The notes under the pieces were generated by a model. It saw nothing but the letters and a program-made list of their open reading frames with translations. It was not told the origin of the DNA and did no database searches. A DNA stretch of 64,000 nucleotides. It comes from Gp1-AA133 sp963850425 (GTDB lineage: Bacteria; Acidobacteriota; Terriglobia; Terriglobales; Acidobacteriaceae). The DNA is taken from positions 1,860,001 to 1,924,000 of the forward strand of contig CAWKLF010000001.1 of assembly GCA_963850425.1 (NCBI GenBank), written 5' to 3'. Every line of letters starts with the position of its first letter. Positions within the stretch are counted from its first letter, which is position 1. This document shows, in pieces, positions 1 to 9,800 of this stretch. A program made the position numbers and the translations under genes.

Positions 1-252
1 TACGAATCCCTTTCACTATCGCGGAATTTCAATGACAATCTGCGTTGGGAAGTATTGGGCGGCCGGCAATCCTTCACGTCTCCCACGGCTCGGGACATCT
101 CACACTTTGTGACGGGAAACTTCGAAGCGTCGCTCGGCCCGAGGTACTTTGTACAGACCGGTTACACCTGGAACCGGGGCGCGGCTCAAAATTACGATCA
201 GTGGCTGTTTACGTTCGGGTACCGGTTTGACTCACGTTCAAAAGGGAAGTGA
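1..252 (+). CDS. C-terminal end of a probable outer-membrane beta-barrel protein (partial)
   Basis: The reading frame is open from the first base of the window and stops at 250-252, so only the last 83 residues are seen. They alternate polar and aromatic residues (RWEVLGGRQSF, YFVQTGYTWNRG, QWLFTFGYRF), the pattern of antiparallel outer-membrane beta strands, and the chain ends shortly after an aromatic residue (GYRFDSRSKGK). The N-terminus and the family lie outside the window. Calling it a barrel is an inference from strand periodicity only. Confidence 0.45.
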   Translation, partial: YESLSLSRNFNDNLRWEVLGGRQSFTSPTARDISHFVTGNFEASLGPRYFVQTGYTWNRGAAQNYDQWLFTFGYRFDSRSKGK

Positions 253-618
253 AGGCTTTTCCAGTACTCCCGATAGGTCATGCGAATCCCGTCGTGTAAC
301 GATGTTTTTGGTCGCCCAACCCAGTTTTCGCTTGCCATCCTCCGCGCGGCCCGCTGAGGGTTCGGGTGGAAGCGCATCTTTAGTTGGCAGCTCTCTGTCA
401 GCAGAGATGTTTACGGCATGCGCAGCAGCTGCCAGTTCGTCGCCGGCGTATGTACAGGCCGAAGTGTTTCGAACGAAATCTGGATCGACGGAAAGCGATG
501 ACATGTGAGCCAAGGGCTGTGTTCGTAATTTTGGAGAACCGCCCCAAAATTAGGAGCACTCAATTAACACAAAATGCCGGTGTTTACAGTGAAGTTACTG
601 AAAAAATGGTGTTACGGG
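253..618. other. Gene-free stretch between barrel gene and tRNA-Cys
   Basis: About 365 bases hold no open frame with recognisable protein character on either strand. The short overlapping frames show no domain, no ribosome-binding site and no signal sequence. I see no clear terminator or repeat. Confidence 0.4.
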
Positions 619-693
619 TGGAGGCGCGGGTCGGAATCGAACCGACGCATAAAGGTTTTGCAGACCTCTCCCTTACCACTTGGGTACCGCGCC
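619..693 (-). tRNA. tRNA-Cys (anticodon GCA)
   Basis: Read on the minus strand, the acceptor GGCGCGG (693-687) pairs with CCGCGCC, followed by T and an encoded CCA (621-619). The anticodon loop reads CTGCAAA, giving GCA, which decodes Cys. The T-loop GGTTCGATTCC is canonical. It lies about 100 bases downstream of tRNA-Gly on the same strand, so the two are probably co-transcribed. Confidence 0.95.
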
Positions 694-796
694 CTGAAAT
701 CTACGTTAGCGCCAGATGCTCAAAAAGTCTATGGCTCCATTGCGAGACTAGACCAGCAAAATGCCCCCGCAATGAGGGCCTGGGCATCCGAATCGA

Positions 797-871
<75 letters not shown>

Positions 872-996
872 TCAGCAGCGAACATTATAAACGAGGGGCT
901 ATAGCCCAGCAAACCTTCGAAAGTAACCAACTTCACTAGACGCTTGTGTTTTAAGCGTTTGCAGTCCAATGATGTCGACGGCAGTCTGCATTGCGG

Positions 997-1725
997 CTAG
1001 GGCTGCGGCCGGGGAGAATGTTCTTCGTGGTGTCCGGTCCATTGCGGGTCTTGCTCGGGAGGAACGATCTCGCCATCACGCATGTGAATAATCTGGTCTC
1101 CGTACTCAGCGGCTTCCGGATTGTGCGTGATCATTAAGACGGTCTGGCCGAGTTCGCGATTCGATTGGCGCAACATGCCCAGGACAACGGCGGAGTTTTT
1201 GGAGTCCAGATTGCCGGTAGGCTCGTCGGCAAGGACGAGGGCGGGCTTGTTCATAAGAGCGCGAGCCAAGGCGACGCGTTGCTGCTCGCCTCCCGAAAGT
1301 TCGGACGGCCGGTGTATAAGGCGCTTGCTTATGCCTAGCAGATCCGTGATGCGGTCGAAATGTGTCCTGTCAAATTCCGTGTCGCCAGCAATGTCGTGGG
1401 CAATTTCGATGTTGGACCGCGCGTCGAGAGTGGGTAAAAGGTTGAATTTCTGGAAAACGAATCCGATTTTGCTTTTGCGCATGCGGGTTCGGTCGGCATC
1501 GGACAACTGGGAAAAATCGTCTCCGTCGATCACGACGCGCCCCGAGTCGGCCCGGGTGAGACCTCCCAGTAGATAAAAGAGAGTCGACTTGCCGCTACCC
1601 GAGGGGCCCACAACGCTGACAAACTTTCCGCGCTCCACAGTGAACGTCACGCCCCGGAGTGCAGGAACCTCGACTTTGCCCACGTGGTAGGTTTTTCGCA
1701 GGTCCACCGCTTCGATGAAAGGCAT
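997..1725 (-). CDS. ABC transporter ATP-binding protein, LolD/MacB type
   Basis: A 242-residue ATPase with Walker A GPSGSGKST (residues 40-48), the ABC signature LSGGEQQR (143-150), Walker B ALVLADE (162-168) followed by the PTGNLDS stretch typical of the LolD/MacB/FtsE-like group, and a switch His in MITHNP. This group powers lipoprotein release or the efflux/mechanotransmission permeases of the MacB superfamily. No permease partner is adjacent: the downstream neighbours are tRNA genes and the upstream neighbour, 47 bases away, is a response regulator on the same strand. The substrate cannot be assigned. The C-terminus is Pro/His-rich (HHEEHSPRPQP). Confidence 0.85.
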   Translation of the reverse strand: MPFIEAVDLRKTYHVGKVEVPALRGVTFTVERGKFVSVVGPSGSGKSTLFYLLGGLTRADSGRVVIDGDDFSQLSDADRTRMRKSKIGFVFQKFNLLPTLDARSNIEIAHDIAGDTEFDRTHFDRITDLLGISKRLIHRPSELSGGEQQRVALARALMNKPALVLADEPTGNLDSKNSAVVLGMLRQSNRELGQTVLMITHNPEAAEYGDQIIHMRDGEIVPPEQDPQWTGHHEEHSPRPQP

Positions 1726-1772
1726 CCGGATGTAACGATACTACAGAAGAGCTCAGCAGGCGCAGGCGCCGC

Positions 1773-2177
1773 TTATGCAGCGCCGAGTTGCGGAGTATTA
1801 CTGCGGCTGGGGCCTCGTTTCCGGATCAGCAGCAAACGAATCCGCTCCAGCAGTTCGGCTGGGACATGCATGCCCTTGGGGAGAAAGACATCCGCTTGTG
1901 TGTCGCGGTCGTATATACGGACTTTCCCTGAGAGCAGAATTGCAGGAGTGCGAGGAGATATCTCCTTGACTGCCTCGATCAGCTTGGCGCCGTCCAGTCC
2001 AGGCATGATCAGGTCTGTAAGGACCAGGTCAACGCCGCCGCGCTTGAACCGGGCCAGGGCATCCTCTCCGTTCTGACAGGAAATAACGCGATAGCCGCGC
2101 GTTTCCAGCAAAACCTTGCGAATCGAAAGAGACTGTTCGTTGTCGTCGACACAAAGGATCGTGCGTTTTGGTTTCAT
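1773..2177 (-). CDS. Single-domain response regulator
   Basis: From the ATG at 2177 this is a 134-residue receiver domain with no output domain. The acidic pair is at D11-D12 (CVDDNE), the phospho-acceptor is D55 in LVLTDLIMPG, and the conserved Lys is in FLPKG (about K101). A longer frame starts at 2273, but its extra 32 residues precede the usual receiver beginning (KRTILCVDD), so I chose 2177. Stand-alone receivers of the CheY/Spo0F kind act by protein-protein contact. No histidine kinase is nearby, so the pathway is unknown. It may be co-transcribed with the ABC ATPase. Confidence 0.85.
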   Translation of the reverse strand: MKPKRTILCVDDNEQSLSIRKVLLETRGYRVISCQNGEDALARFKRGGVDLVLTDLIMPGLDGAKLIEAVKEISPRTPAILLSGKVRIYDRDTQADVFLPKGMHVPAELLERIRLLLIRKRGPSRSNTPQLGAA

Positions 2178-2392
2178 CGAAGACCCCGACCGAAAAGTTG
2201 TCGCACCTGGGCGGCAAGGTGAAAACTTTTTTGAGAATGAAAAATAGAGTTCATGGAGAATTGAGAGCGACAAAAATCCTACGTGTCGCGGCTGGCGCTG
2301 TAAAGTGTCGCGGATGCTAATGGGAAATATTTGCTATTGACTTTTAAGCGAGGCGTTCGCGTTGTGATTTTTCGCAGGGATGCGAGCGGTGT

Positions 2393-3283
2393 CTACGAAA
2401 ACATTTGGCCGCGCATCACTTCGACGGCGTTCCCTCCGACGCGAACGTTAACCACCCGGTTATCAGATTTGGAAGCACGTACGAAAATCCGGCTCGGACG
2501 TTTCATTTCGACGCCTTGCTCGATGAGCACGCGCTCATCCGGTTGCGCCACGCCGTGGGCTACCATCCACGCAGTTGCGCATCCCGCAGCGGAACCGGTG
2601 GCCGGATCTTCGCCGCCGTAAAACAACATGCGGGCATGCAACCGAGTCGCAGGATTGCTGGTCTCACGACAGACAAAGTAAAAGAACTTTCCGCCGCTGT
2701 GCGCGAGGTATTCGCTGGTGCGGGCCGGATCAATACGCAAGGTCTGCAATACTTTAAGGGCGCGAATTGGCGTGACGGTGAATGGAACTCCAGTCGACAC
2801 CGTCTGGATTGGAAGATTCGAATCCAGGTCGCCGATGGACAGCCCGAGAGCGGTGGCCACTGCTCCACGGTCATGCTGTACTTCGAATTTGGGATCGAGT
2901 TGCGTCATTTCTCCAAAAGCCGGCTGCCCGGGGGGATCTTCAAAGCGAACGGGGACTGTCCCGACGTTTAGTTGGAGCTTGATCTCGGGTGCAGCGCTGG
3001 AACCTCGCAACACAAATGCTGTTCCCAGCGTGGGGTGCCCCGCAAATGGCAGTTCTTCCTGTACCGTGAAAATACGCACCCGCACTGCATTCTGCCGCTC
3101 AGCAGCTTCGTCGCCCGGCAGGACAAATGTTGTTTCGGACAAGTTTGTTTCTCGGGCGATATCTTGCATCTGCTCGGTTGTCAGTCCTCGCCCATCAAGA
3201 CATACTGCGAGAGCATTGCCTGTCAGGGCTCGATCTGTGAAGACGTCGATCTGAACCATTTCCAATGGTCGTGATTTGGCCAT
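2393..3283 (-). CDS. PhzF-family isomerase-like protein
   Basis: This 296-residue protein has PhzF-family hallmarks: the N-terminal QIDVFTDRALTGNALAV, the catalytic-Glu region ARETNLSETTFV, the ELPFAGHPTLGTA motif, and a C-terminal GGEDPATGSAAGC. PhzF itself isomerises a phenazine precursor, but most family members occur without phenazine genes and have unknown substrates. None of the other phenazine genes is present, so a phenazine role is unlikely. It is a single gene, divergent from the peroxiredoxin. Confidence 0.85.
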   Translation of the reverse strand: MAKSRPLEMVQIDVFTDRALTGNALAVCLDGRGLTTEQMQDIARETNLSETTFVLPGDEAAERQNAVRVRIFTVQEELPFAGHPTLGTAFVLRGSSAAPEIKLQLNVGTVPVRFEDPPGQPAFGEMTQLDPKFEVQHDRGAVATALGLSIGDLDSNLPIQTVSTGVPFTVTPIRALKVLQTLRIDPARTSEYLAHSGGKFFYFVCRETSNPATRLHARMLFYGGEDPATGSAAGCATAWMVAHGVAQPDERVLIEQGVEMKRPSRIFVRASKSDNRVVNVRVGGNAVEVMRGQMFS

Positions 3284-3461
3284 GGAACAATTCTACCGGA
3301 CCGCACACAACTTCCGGGACGTGCGATAACATAGAGGGCGACGAAAAGCGATCACCTGGGTCTTGCTGAATTCGGGGCTAGTCAAGCGGCTGAAACACAT
3401 CTGGGTCGCGACGAGTCATTCACATTCGGAAAACAAACAATGGAAGATGAGAGGAAGTGAC

Positions 3462-4121
3462 ATGTCTCTGCGCATCAATTCTGAAGCACCGAACTTTACG
3501 GCGGAAACAACGCAAGGGAAGATTAACTTTCATGAGTGGGTCGGTGACGGTTGGGCCATCCTTTTTTCGCATCCGAAGGACTTCACACCAGTCTGCACGA
3601 CCGAACTGGGCTACATGGCGGGTCTGCAGCCAGAATTCGCGAAACGTAACACCAAAATCCTGGGGCTGAGTGTGGACCCGGTGGCGAGTCATGGCAAATG
3701 GGCCTCTGATATCGAGGAAACACAAGGTCACAAGGTTAACTATCCGATGATCGGCGATCCGGAGTTGAAGGTCGCGAAGCTCTATGACATGCTCCCCGCC
3801 GAGACGGGCGATAGCTGCGAGGGTCGGACTCCAGCTGACAATGCGACGGTGCGCACAGTGTTCATCGTTGGACCGGACAAGAAGATCAAAATGATGATGG
3901 TCTATCCGATGAGCAGCGGCCGAAACTTCGACGAAGTCCTGCGCGTATTGGATTCGCTGCAGTTGACGGCGAAGCATAACGTGGCAACCCCGGCGAATTG
4001 GAAACCGGGCGATGACGTGATTATTCCGACGTCGGTGTCAGAGGAGCAGGCTAAACAAAAGTATCCGGGCGGTTGGAAGACCCTCAAGCCGTACCTCCGT
4101 ATGGTCGGTCAGCCGAGATAG
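3462..4121 (+). CDS. 1-Cys peroxiredoxin (Prx6/AhpC-TSA type)
   Basis: From the ATG at 3462, preceded by GAGGAAG (3451-3457), this is a 219-residue cytoplasmic peroxiredoxin. The peroxidatic Cys45 sits in DFTPVCTTELG. The segment GRTPADNATVRTVFIVGPDKK and the extended C-terminal domain are typical of the Prx6 subfamily, which reduces hydroperoxides using a single catalytic Cys. An upstream in-frame ATG (3363) would add 33 residues with no family support and a poorer ribosome-binding site. It stands alone. Confidence 0.93.
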   Translation: MSLRINSEAPNFTAETTQGKINFHEWVGDGWAILFSHPKDFTPVCTTELGYMAGLQPEFAKRNTKILGLSVDPVASHGKWASDIEETQGHKVNYPMIGDPELKVAKLYDMLPAETGDSCEGRTPADNATVRTVFIVGPDKKIKMMMVYPMSSGRNFDEVLRVLDSLQLTAKHNVATPANWKPGDDVIIPTSVSEEQAKQKYPGGWKTLKPYLRMVGQPR

Positions 4122-4309
4122 GTCTCGCACAGGTCAGAGGCGCGGCTGGACGGCCTCGAATGCCAAGACCTGGCTTCCGGCCAGCCTCGTGATCTGAGGC
4201 AAATGGAAAACTATCACTTGGGTAGCTGGAGCGAGGCTTTTTGAACCAGCGATTGCCATGCGGACATCACGTCGATCCGGCGAATAGAATCGGGGAGGAG
4301 CCCCTGTCC

Positions 4310-7000
4310 ATGAAATGTCTGGTGGTTGCTGCTCTCGCCCTCACAGCGGCGCATCTTGCCGCACAGACTAACCCTCCTGCTTATCTGGACACGAAGCTGT
4401 CGGCAGCGGCTCGCGCACACGATGTGGTTTCGCGAATGACGCTCGATGAAAAGGCAGCCCAACTCGAGGACTATGCGACCGCGATCCCGCGCTTGGGAAT
4501 TCCTGATTATCAGACGTGGAGCGAGGCACTGCACGGCGTAGCCAACTCGGGTTACGCGACGGTGTTTCCGCAAGCCATAGGGATGGCTGCCACGTGGGAC
4601 ACTGCAATGGTACAGAAGATGGGCGAGGTCATCTCGCGCGAGGGCCGGGCCAAGTACGATCAGGCGCAACGCCGCGGCAACCATCGCATCTTTTATGGCC
4701 TCACTTTCTGGTCGCCAAACATAAATATCTTCCGCGATCCGCGCTGGGGACGAGGCCAGGAAACTTACGGAGAAGATCCGTTCTTAACTGGGCGCATGGG
4801 AGTGGCTTTTGTTAGGGGCGTTCAGGGACCTGATCCCGATCACCCTATGGCGGTCGCAACCAGCAAGCACTTTGCTGTACACAGCGGCCCCGAGTCCACG
4901 CGCCACGTCGCCAATGTGGATGTGAGTCCACGCGATCTTGAAGAGACTTACCTGCCGGCTTTCCGCTCAACCGTAGTGGATGGCCAGGTCAAATCGGTGA
5001 TGTGCGCGTATAACGCGATCGACGGCAAGGCGGCGTGTGCCAATACCATGCTGCTCAAGGACCATCTGCGCGACGCATGGGGCTTCAAGGGTTTTGTGGT
5101 CTCGGACTGCGGAGCCATCGTGAACGTTGCCGGCGGACATCACAATGCGCCCGACATTCTCCATGCTTCGGCGATCTCGTTGCAGGCCGGCACCGATCTT
5201 TCCTGCAGCATCTGGTCGCAGGGTTTTCGTTCCTTGAGCGACGCTGTGCGACAAGGTATTGTGCCGGAAGCCCTCGTGACCCAAGCGGCAGAGCGTCTAT
5301 ATACGGCACGCTTTGAACTCGGCATGTTCGACCCTGCTGGAGATGGCGTACGCGACAAAATTCCGCCCACTGCGATTGCATCGGCGGAACACCAGCAGGT
5401 ATCGCTGAGAGCTGCGGAAGAATCGATCGTGCTGTTGAAGAACAACGGCATCCTGCCGTTGAGCAAGGTTCCTCATGACATCGCGGTCATTGGTCCCACC
5501 GCGGAGTTGTTGACCGCGCTCGAGGGCAACTACAACGGCCAGCCATCGCATCCGGTCTATCCGCTGGACGGTATCAAGCAGCAATTCAACAGCGCGGGGA
5601 TTCACTATGCGCAGGGAGCTACGCTCGCGGAGGGCTTCAGGGTGCCGGTACCTCGCACGGTGTTCGGCGAGGGACTGCACACAGAATATTTCGCCACTCC
5701 AGACTGGACTGGGGTGCCGGCGGCAAGTGGGACTGATTTTGGAATTCAGCACGATTGGCGCGACTCTTCTCCTATACCAGAAATCGAGGCTCACGACTAT
5801 TCCGTCCGCTGGACCGGCCATCTTCAGGTTCCGGCGGCCGGTCAGTACACGTTTATCGTTCAGGGCGGCGACAGTTTTCCCTATTCACCGAGGGAGACTT
5901 ACCGTTTCGTACTCGACGGCAAAGTTGTATCCGAAGACTCGCTCACAGCCGGCAGTGGAAATGCAGCCGACTTGAAGTCCGCAGAGGGCGCCTCGCCGAC
6001 GGCCCCGCCCATCATGGCCGAACGGAGGCCGGCGCGGATTGAGGTTTCGATTCCAGATAACAAGCCTCACGACTTTCGATTCGAGTATAGCCACTCCGCA
6101 GACCGCGCGGGCGGAGGTGTGACGTTGTCGTGGGAGCCACCGGCAAAAGCACAGCTTGAGGAAGCGGTTGCCGCTGCGAAGGCATCCGAATTGGTGATCG
6201 CTTTCGTTGGATTATCGCCGCACCTCGAAGGCGAAGAAATGCCGATCAAAATCGAGGGTTTCGACGGCGGCGACCGCACAAGCATCGCGTTGCCGGCTGC
6301 GCAGCAGGCGCTGCTCGATGCGGTGGCTGCGACCGGCAAACCCGTTGTAGTTGTCTCGCTGACCGGCAGTGCGGTGGCACTAACCTGGGGCAAGGAGCAC
6401 GCAGCCGCTGTGATACAGGCATGGTATCCGGGTGGGGATGGGGGAACGGCCATCGCCAGGACGCTGGCCGGCCTGAATAACCCGGCAGGGCGCCTGCCAG
6501 TTACCTTCTACGCAAGCACAAACAACTTGCCAGCATTCGCCGACTACTCGCTCAAGAACCGCACCTATCGCTACTTCTCCGAAAAACCACTGTGGGGCTT
6601 TGGCTACGGATTGAGCTATTCGACTTTCGGCTATGGACCAGTGAAACTTTCGAACTCTTCGATAAGCGCGGGTGATTCCTTGAACGCTACCGTCACCGTC
6701 ACGAATCGCAGTGCCATTCCGGGGGATGAGGTGGTTGAAGCCTATCTGAAGACGCCGCAGTCGAATGGTCCCATTCATTCGCTGGTGGCATTCGAGCGTC
6801 TGCACCTGAATGCGGGTGAGAGTCGCGAGGTCGCGCTCGAGATGAAACCGCGGTCGCTCTCCAGCGTCGATGACCAGGGCGAGCGCTCGATCCTTCAGGG
6901 AACGTATCACCTCAGTGTTGGAAGCGGACAGCCCCAGGAGACTTCCAGCAAATCAGAAATCACATTCACCGTCCGTGGGTCTAAAAGGCTTCCGCGTTAG
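4310..7000 (+). CDS. Secreted GH3 glycosidase with inserted PA14 domain
   Basis: An 896-residue enzyme with signal peptide MKCLVVAALALTAAHLAAQ. The ATG at 4310 follows GGGGAGGAG (4292-4300). The GH3 (alpha/beta)8 domain carries the KHF motif and the nucleophile Asp266 in FVVSDCGA. The alpha/beta sandwich domain (LLKNNGILPLS) is interrupted by a PA14-like module at roughly residues 450-600 (HTEYFATPDWTG, YTFIVQGGDSF), and a fibronectin-III-like domain ends the chain. GH3 members of this build act as beta-glucosidases, beta-xylosidases or bifunctional xylosidase/arabinosidases. The xylulokinase downstream and the arabinose locus favour a pentosidase, but this is inference. Confidence 0.9.
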   Translation: MKCLVVAALALTAAHLAAQTNPPAYLDTKLSAAARAHDVVSRMTLDEKAAQLEDYATAIPRLGIPDYQTWSEALHGVANSGYATVFPQAIGMAATWDTAMVQKMGEVISREGRAKYDQAQRRGNHRIFYGLTFWSPNINIFRDPRWGRGQETYGEDPFLTGRMGVAFVRGVQGPDPDHPMAVATSKHFAVHSGPESTRHVANVDVSPRDLEETYLPAFRSTVVDGQVKSVMCAYNAIDGKAACANTMLLKDHLRDAWGFKGFVVSDCGAIVNVAGGHHNAPDILHASAISLQAGTDLSCSIWSQGFRSLSDAVRQGIVPEALVTQAAERLYTARFELGMFDPAGDGVRDKIPPTAIASAEHQQVSLRAAEESIVLLKNNGILPLSKVPHDIAVIGPTAELLTALEGNYNGQPSHPVYPLDGIKQQFNSAGIHYAQGATLAEGFRVPVPRTVFGEGLHTEYFATPDWTGVPAASGTDFGIQHDWRDSSPIPEIEAHDYSVRWTGHLQVPAAGQYTFIVQGGDSFPYSPRETYRFVLDGKVVSEDSLTAGSGNAADLKSAEGASPTAPPIMAERRPARIEVSIPDNKPHDFRFEYSHSADRAGGGVTLSWEPPAKAQLEEAVAAAKASELVIAFVGLSPHLEGEEMPIKIEGFDGGDRTSIALPAAQQALLDAVAATGKPVVVVSLTGSAVALTWGKEHAAAVIQAWYPGGDGGTAIARTLAGLNNPAGRLPVTFYASTNNLPAFADYSLKNRTYRYFSEKPLWGFGYGLSYSTFGYGPVKLSNSSISAGDSLNATVTVTNRSAIPGDEVVEAYLKTPQSNGPIHSLVAFERLHLNAGESREVALEMKPRSLSSVDDQGERSILQGTYHLSVGSGQPQETSSKSEITFTVRGSKRLPR

Positions 7001-7193
7001 GAAAGGGGACAATGTACCGTGAGGTTGTGAGACGACGGTTCGGCTTTGCGTTCTTTGGCAGTTTCCCTCCGCGTACTTTGCGCTTCAAAGCTTACCCGAT
7101 TTAATCTGAGTCATTAGGCTTCAGCGAGAGTTTTGAACCGGCAACGGCCGCTAAGGTCAAGATCGCGAACAGTCTACGCGAATAGGAGGCGTT

Positions 7194-8696
7194 ATCAGGT
7201 TTCTTGGGATCGATGTTGGGACCGGCGGTACACGCGCTCTCCTCATGGGTGAATCCGGCCAGATCATTTCTTCCGGAACCGAGGAGCATGTTCCCTTTGC
7301 CTCACCGAGACTGGGATGGGCAGAACAAGATCCTGGCGATTGGTGGCGGGCTTGTGGCGTGGCCGTGCGCAAGGCTCTCGCGGGCGTCGTCAAAGACGAC
7401 ACGATTGCCTCCATCGGATTTTCTGGGCAAATGCATGGCGCGGTTCTGCTGGACGCTAATGATGAAGTGGTTCGACCCGCTTTAATCTGGTGCGATCAAC
7501 GCACCGAACCGCAAGTCCAAGAGTTGTCTGATTTATTCGGCGCCAATCAACTTGTCCAGCTCACCTGTAATGCACCCCTGACGAATTTCACCCTCACCAA
7601 ACTGCTTTGGGTTCGCGAGAACGAGCCCAAAAATTGGGAACGGGTTGCCCACGTCATGCTGCCGAAAGATTATGTGCGTTTCAAATTAACCGGGGAACGG
7701 GCCATCGATGTGGCGGATGCATCGGGAACCCTGCTGCTGGATGTTGCTCGGCGCCAATGGTCAGCTGAGGTCTTAACCCGCACGCAGATCGACCGGCACC
7801 TACTTCCCTCTTTGCATGAGTCGCCTGCTGTTTGCGGCCGGGTAACCGAACGTGGTGCTGCGGCTACAGGCCTGCGAGCGGGAACTCCCGTGGTGGCTGG
7901 TGCGGGGGATCAGGCTGCGGGCGCGGTTGGGATGGGAATTGTACGTCCCGGAACGGTGAGCGCGACCATTGGCACATCGGGCGTGGTGTTTGCGGCCACC
8001 GATCGCCCGGCAATGGACCCCAAAGGAAGATTGCATACCTTCTGTCATGCTATCCCCGGACGGTGGCATGTGATGGGGGTGACGCAGGCCGCGGGTCTCT
8101 CCTTGCGCTGGTTTCGTGACCGGTTCGGAGTCGTAACGTCGAAAGAGGGCGATCCGTATGAGCAGCTTTCGCGGGAGGCCGCGGGCGCCCCGTCCGGTTC
8201 CGATGGGGTGTTCTGGGCGCCGTATCTGATGGGCGAACGGACTCCGCACTGCGATCCCCATGCGCGTGCTGCTCTGCTGGGCCTCTCCGCCGGCCACACC
8301 CGCGCTCACGTGGTGCGGGCAATACTGGAGGGTGTGGCGTTCAGCCTGAGAGATACGTTGAGCATCTTCGATGAGATGGACGTTCCGGTGGAGCGCATCC
8401 GCCTGGGCGGCGGAGGTGCTCGATCCGACCTATGGCGCCAGATTCAGGCGGACGTCTATCAACATGCGGTCGAGGTTGTGCAAGCCGAAGAAGGCGCGGC
8501 TTATGGAGGCGCAATCCTGGCGGGCGTGGGCGCGGACAATTGGGGTTCTGTCGACCAGGCCTGCGATGCGATCGTTCAGACTGCCAAAGTAGTCGAGCCA
8601 AACCCGGACAATTCTGCCATCCTTAATGCGGCCTATTCAACCTACCGCAGGATCTATCCCGCCCTGCAGCAGATTTCAAATCAAGTCAGAAAGTAA
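7194..8696 (+). CDS. xylB: Xylulokinase (FGGY family) with apparent non-canonical ATC start
   Basis: This kinase phosphorylates D-xylulose to xylulose 5-phosphate in the cytoplasm. The xylulokinase signature IGFSGQMHG and the catalytic Asp region VVAGAGDQAAGAVG are clear, as is the C-terminal ATPase domain (LGGGGARSDLWRQ). The conserved N-terminal phosphate-binding motif LGIDVGTGGTR lies upstream of the first ATG (7245), which would remove it. The frame is open back to a stop at 7152-7154 and contains no ATG, GTG or TTG before the motif. An AGGAGG (7184-7189) precedes ATC-AGG-TTT (7194), which would read M-R-F-L-G-I-D if ATC initiates. It is a 500-residue protein on that reading. A single-base ATG-to-ATC change or assembly error is the alternative. 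Confidence 0.85.
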   Translation: MRFLGIDVGTGGTRALLMGESGQIISSGTEEHVPFASPRLGWAEQDPGDWWRACGVAVRKALAGVVKDDTIASIGFSGQMHGAVLLDANDEVVRPALIWCDQRTEPQVQELSDLFGANQLVQLTCNAPLTNFTLTKLLWVRENEPKNWERVAHVMLPKDYVRFKLTGERAIDVADASGTLLLDVARRQWSAEVLTRTQIDRHLLPSLHESPAVCGRVTERGAAATGLRAGTPVVAGAGDQAAGAVGMGIVRPGTVSATIGTSGVVFAATDRPAMDPKGRLHTFCHAIPGRWHVMGVTQAAGLSLRWFRDRFGVVTSKEGDPYEQLSREAAGAPSGSDGVFWAPYLMGERTPHCDPHARAALLGLSAGHTRAHVVRAILEGVAFSLRDTLSIFDEMDVPVERIRLGGGGARSDLWRQIQADVYQHAVEVVQAEEGAAYGGAILAGVGADNWGSVDQACDAIVQTAKVVEPNPDNSAILNAAYSTYRRIYPALQQISNQVRK

Positions 8697-8740
8697 CGAT
8701 GGCCGACCCGCTACGCGTTGTGACCTCAGTCTTCGGGCTT

Positions 8741-9769
8741 TCACTGTGGCTGCGCGTTCGAGGTGGGCGAATTCAGGTGAGTAGATTGCCGTAAGACCAG
8801 GTTGGTCTTGAGCACATACTCGGTACCATTTGGCGCCGGGTTGTCTCGCTCGACATCCGCCATCAGCGCATCAAATGCGAGCCGAGCCAACTCTGCCTGG
8901 GACATCTGAATGGTGGTGAGAGGCGGAATCATGAACTGGGCCAGCCGAATATCGTCAAAGCCAATTACCGACAAGTCCTGCGGAATTGCGATGTGGGCTT
9001 CGTGACTCTTTCGCATCACGCCGATCGCGGTCATATCGTTCGAGCACATCACGGCGGTGGGGCGCACCCGTTGGTCCAGCAGTTTTGCAAAAGCTGCCAT
9101 GCCGCCTTCCATCGTGTGATCGCCTTCGATCATCAAGGTGGGATCGATGTCTAATCCAATCTCTTTCGCGGAGCGAAGGAAGGCCTGCTGGCGTGCCAGC
9201 GAAGACTTAAGTTTCAAAGGACCCGAGATAAATGCGATCTTTTCGTGCCGGCAAGCGGCCAGGTGTTGCACCGCCTGCCGGACGCCATGAAGATAGTCGA
9301 TGCGTATGTTGCTTACCCACGGACGTTGTGGTCCAACATCCACAAAGACCAAAGGCACTTCCCGCACGTGGAGGTGCTCAAGCAGAGGTTCTTCCATCCC
9401 GAAGGTCAATACTGCGACACCCTCGACGCGCCGTTCGATCATTCGCCGGACCGAACTCTCCATTCGCTTTGGGTCATGGCTGGTGGAACTGAGCAGGATT
9501 TCGTAGCGGTGTTGGACGGCAATCGTCTCGAATACCTGCACGATCTCCGGGAAGAAGGGGTTGGTAATGTCCGAGATGATTAATCCGAAGATGCGGCTTC
9601 GGCCAGACACCAGCGCACGCGCCTGAGTGTTCGGGTAATAGCCAAGTTCCTCAATGACATTCCATACCCGCTTGGCCATTTGGGGATTGACGGTGGGAAC
9701 CCGATTGACAACGCGTGATACGGTGGCGGTGGAGACGCGCGCTCGTTTCGCGATTTCCCGGATGTCCAT
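8741..9769 (-). CDS. LacI-family transcriptional repressor, probable regulator of the pentose locus
   Basis: This 342-residue protein has an N-terminal helix-turn-helix (IREIAKRARVSTATVSRVVN), a hinge-helix segment (NTQARALVSG) and a periplasmic-binding-protein-like sensor domain. In this family a hinge Leu intercalates at a central CpG of the operator, and palindromes of exactly that kind are found in its own promoter region (9801-9813), before divergent araD (9962-9975) and at four further intergenic positions in the locus. Divergence from the araD operon suggests it is the local repressor, released by a sugar effector (L-arabinose or a derivative). The effector and the regulon are inferred. 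Confidence 0.92.
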   Translation of the reverse strand: MDIREIAKRARVSTATVSRVVNRVPTVNPQMAKRVWNVIEELGYYPNTQARALVSGRSRIFGLIISDITNPFFPEIVQVFETIAVQHRYEILLSSTSHDPKRMESSVRRMIERRVEGVAVLTFGMEEPLLEHLHVREVPLVFVDVGPQRPWVSNIRIDYLHGVRQAVQHLAACRHEKIAFISGPLKLKSSLARQQAFLRSAKEIGLDIDPTLMIEGDHTMEGGMAAFAKLLDQRVRPTAVMCSNDMTAIGVMRKSHEAHIAIPQDLSVIGFDDIRLAQFMIPPLTTIQMSQAELARLAFDALMADVERDNPAPNGTEYVLKTNLVLRQSTHLNSPTSNAQPQ

Positions 9770-9800
9770 GCGACGCTCTTGGTCGACGGAATTTTAGCAT

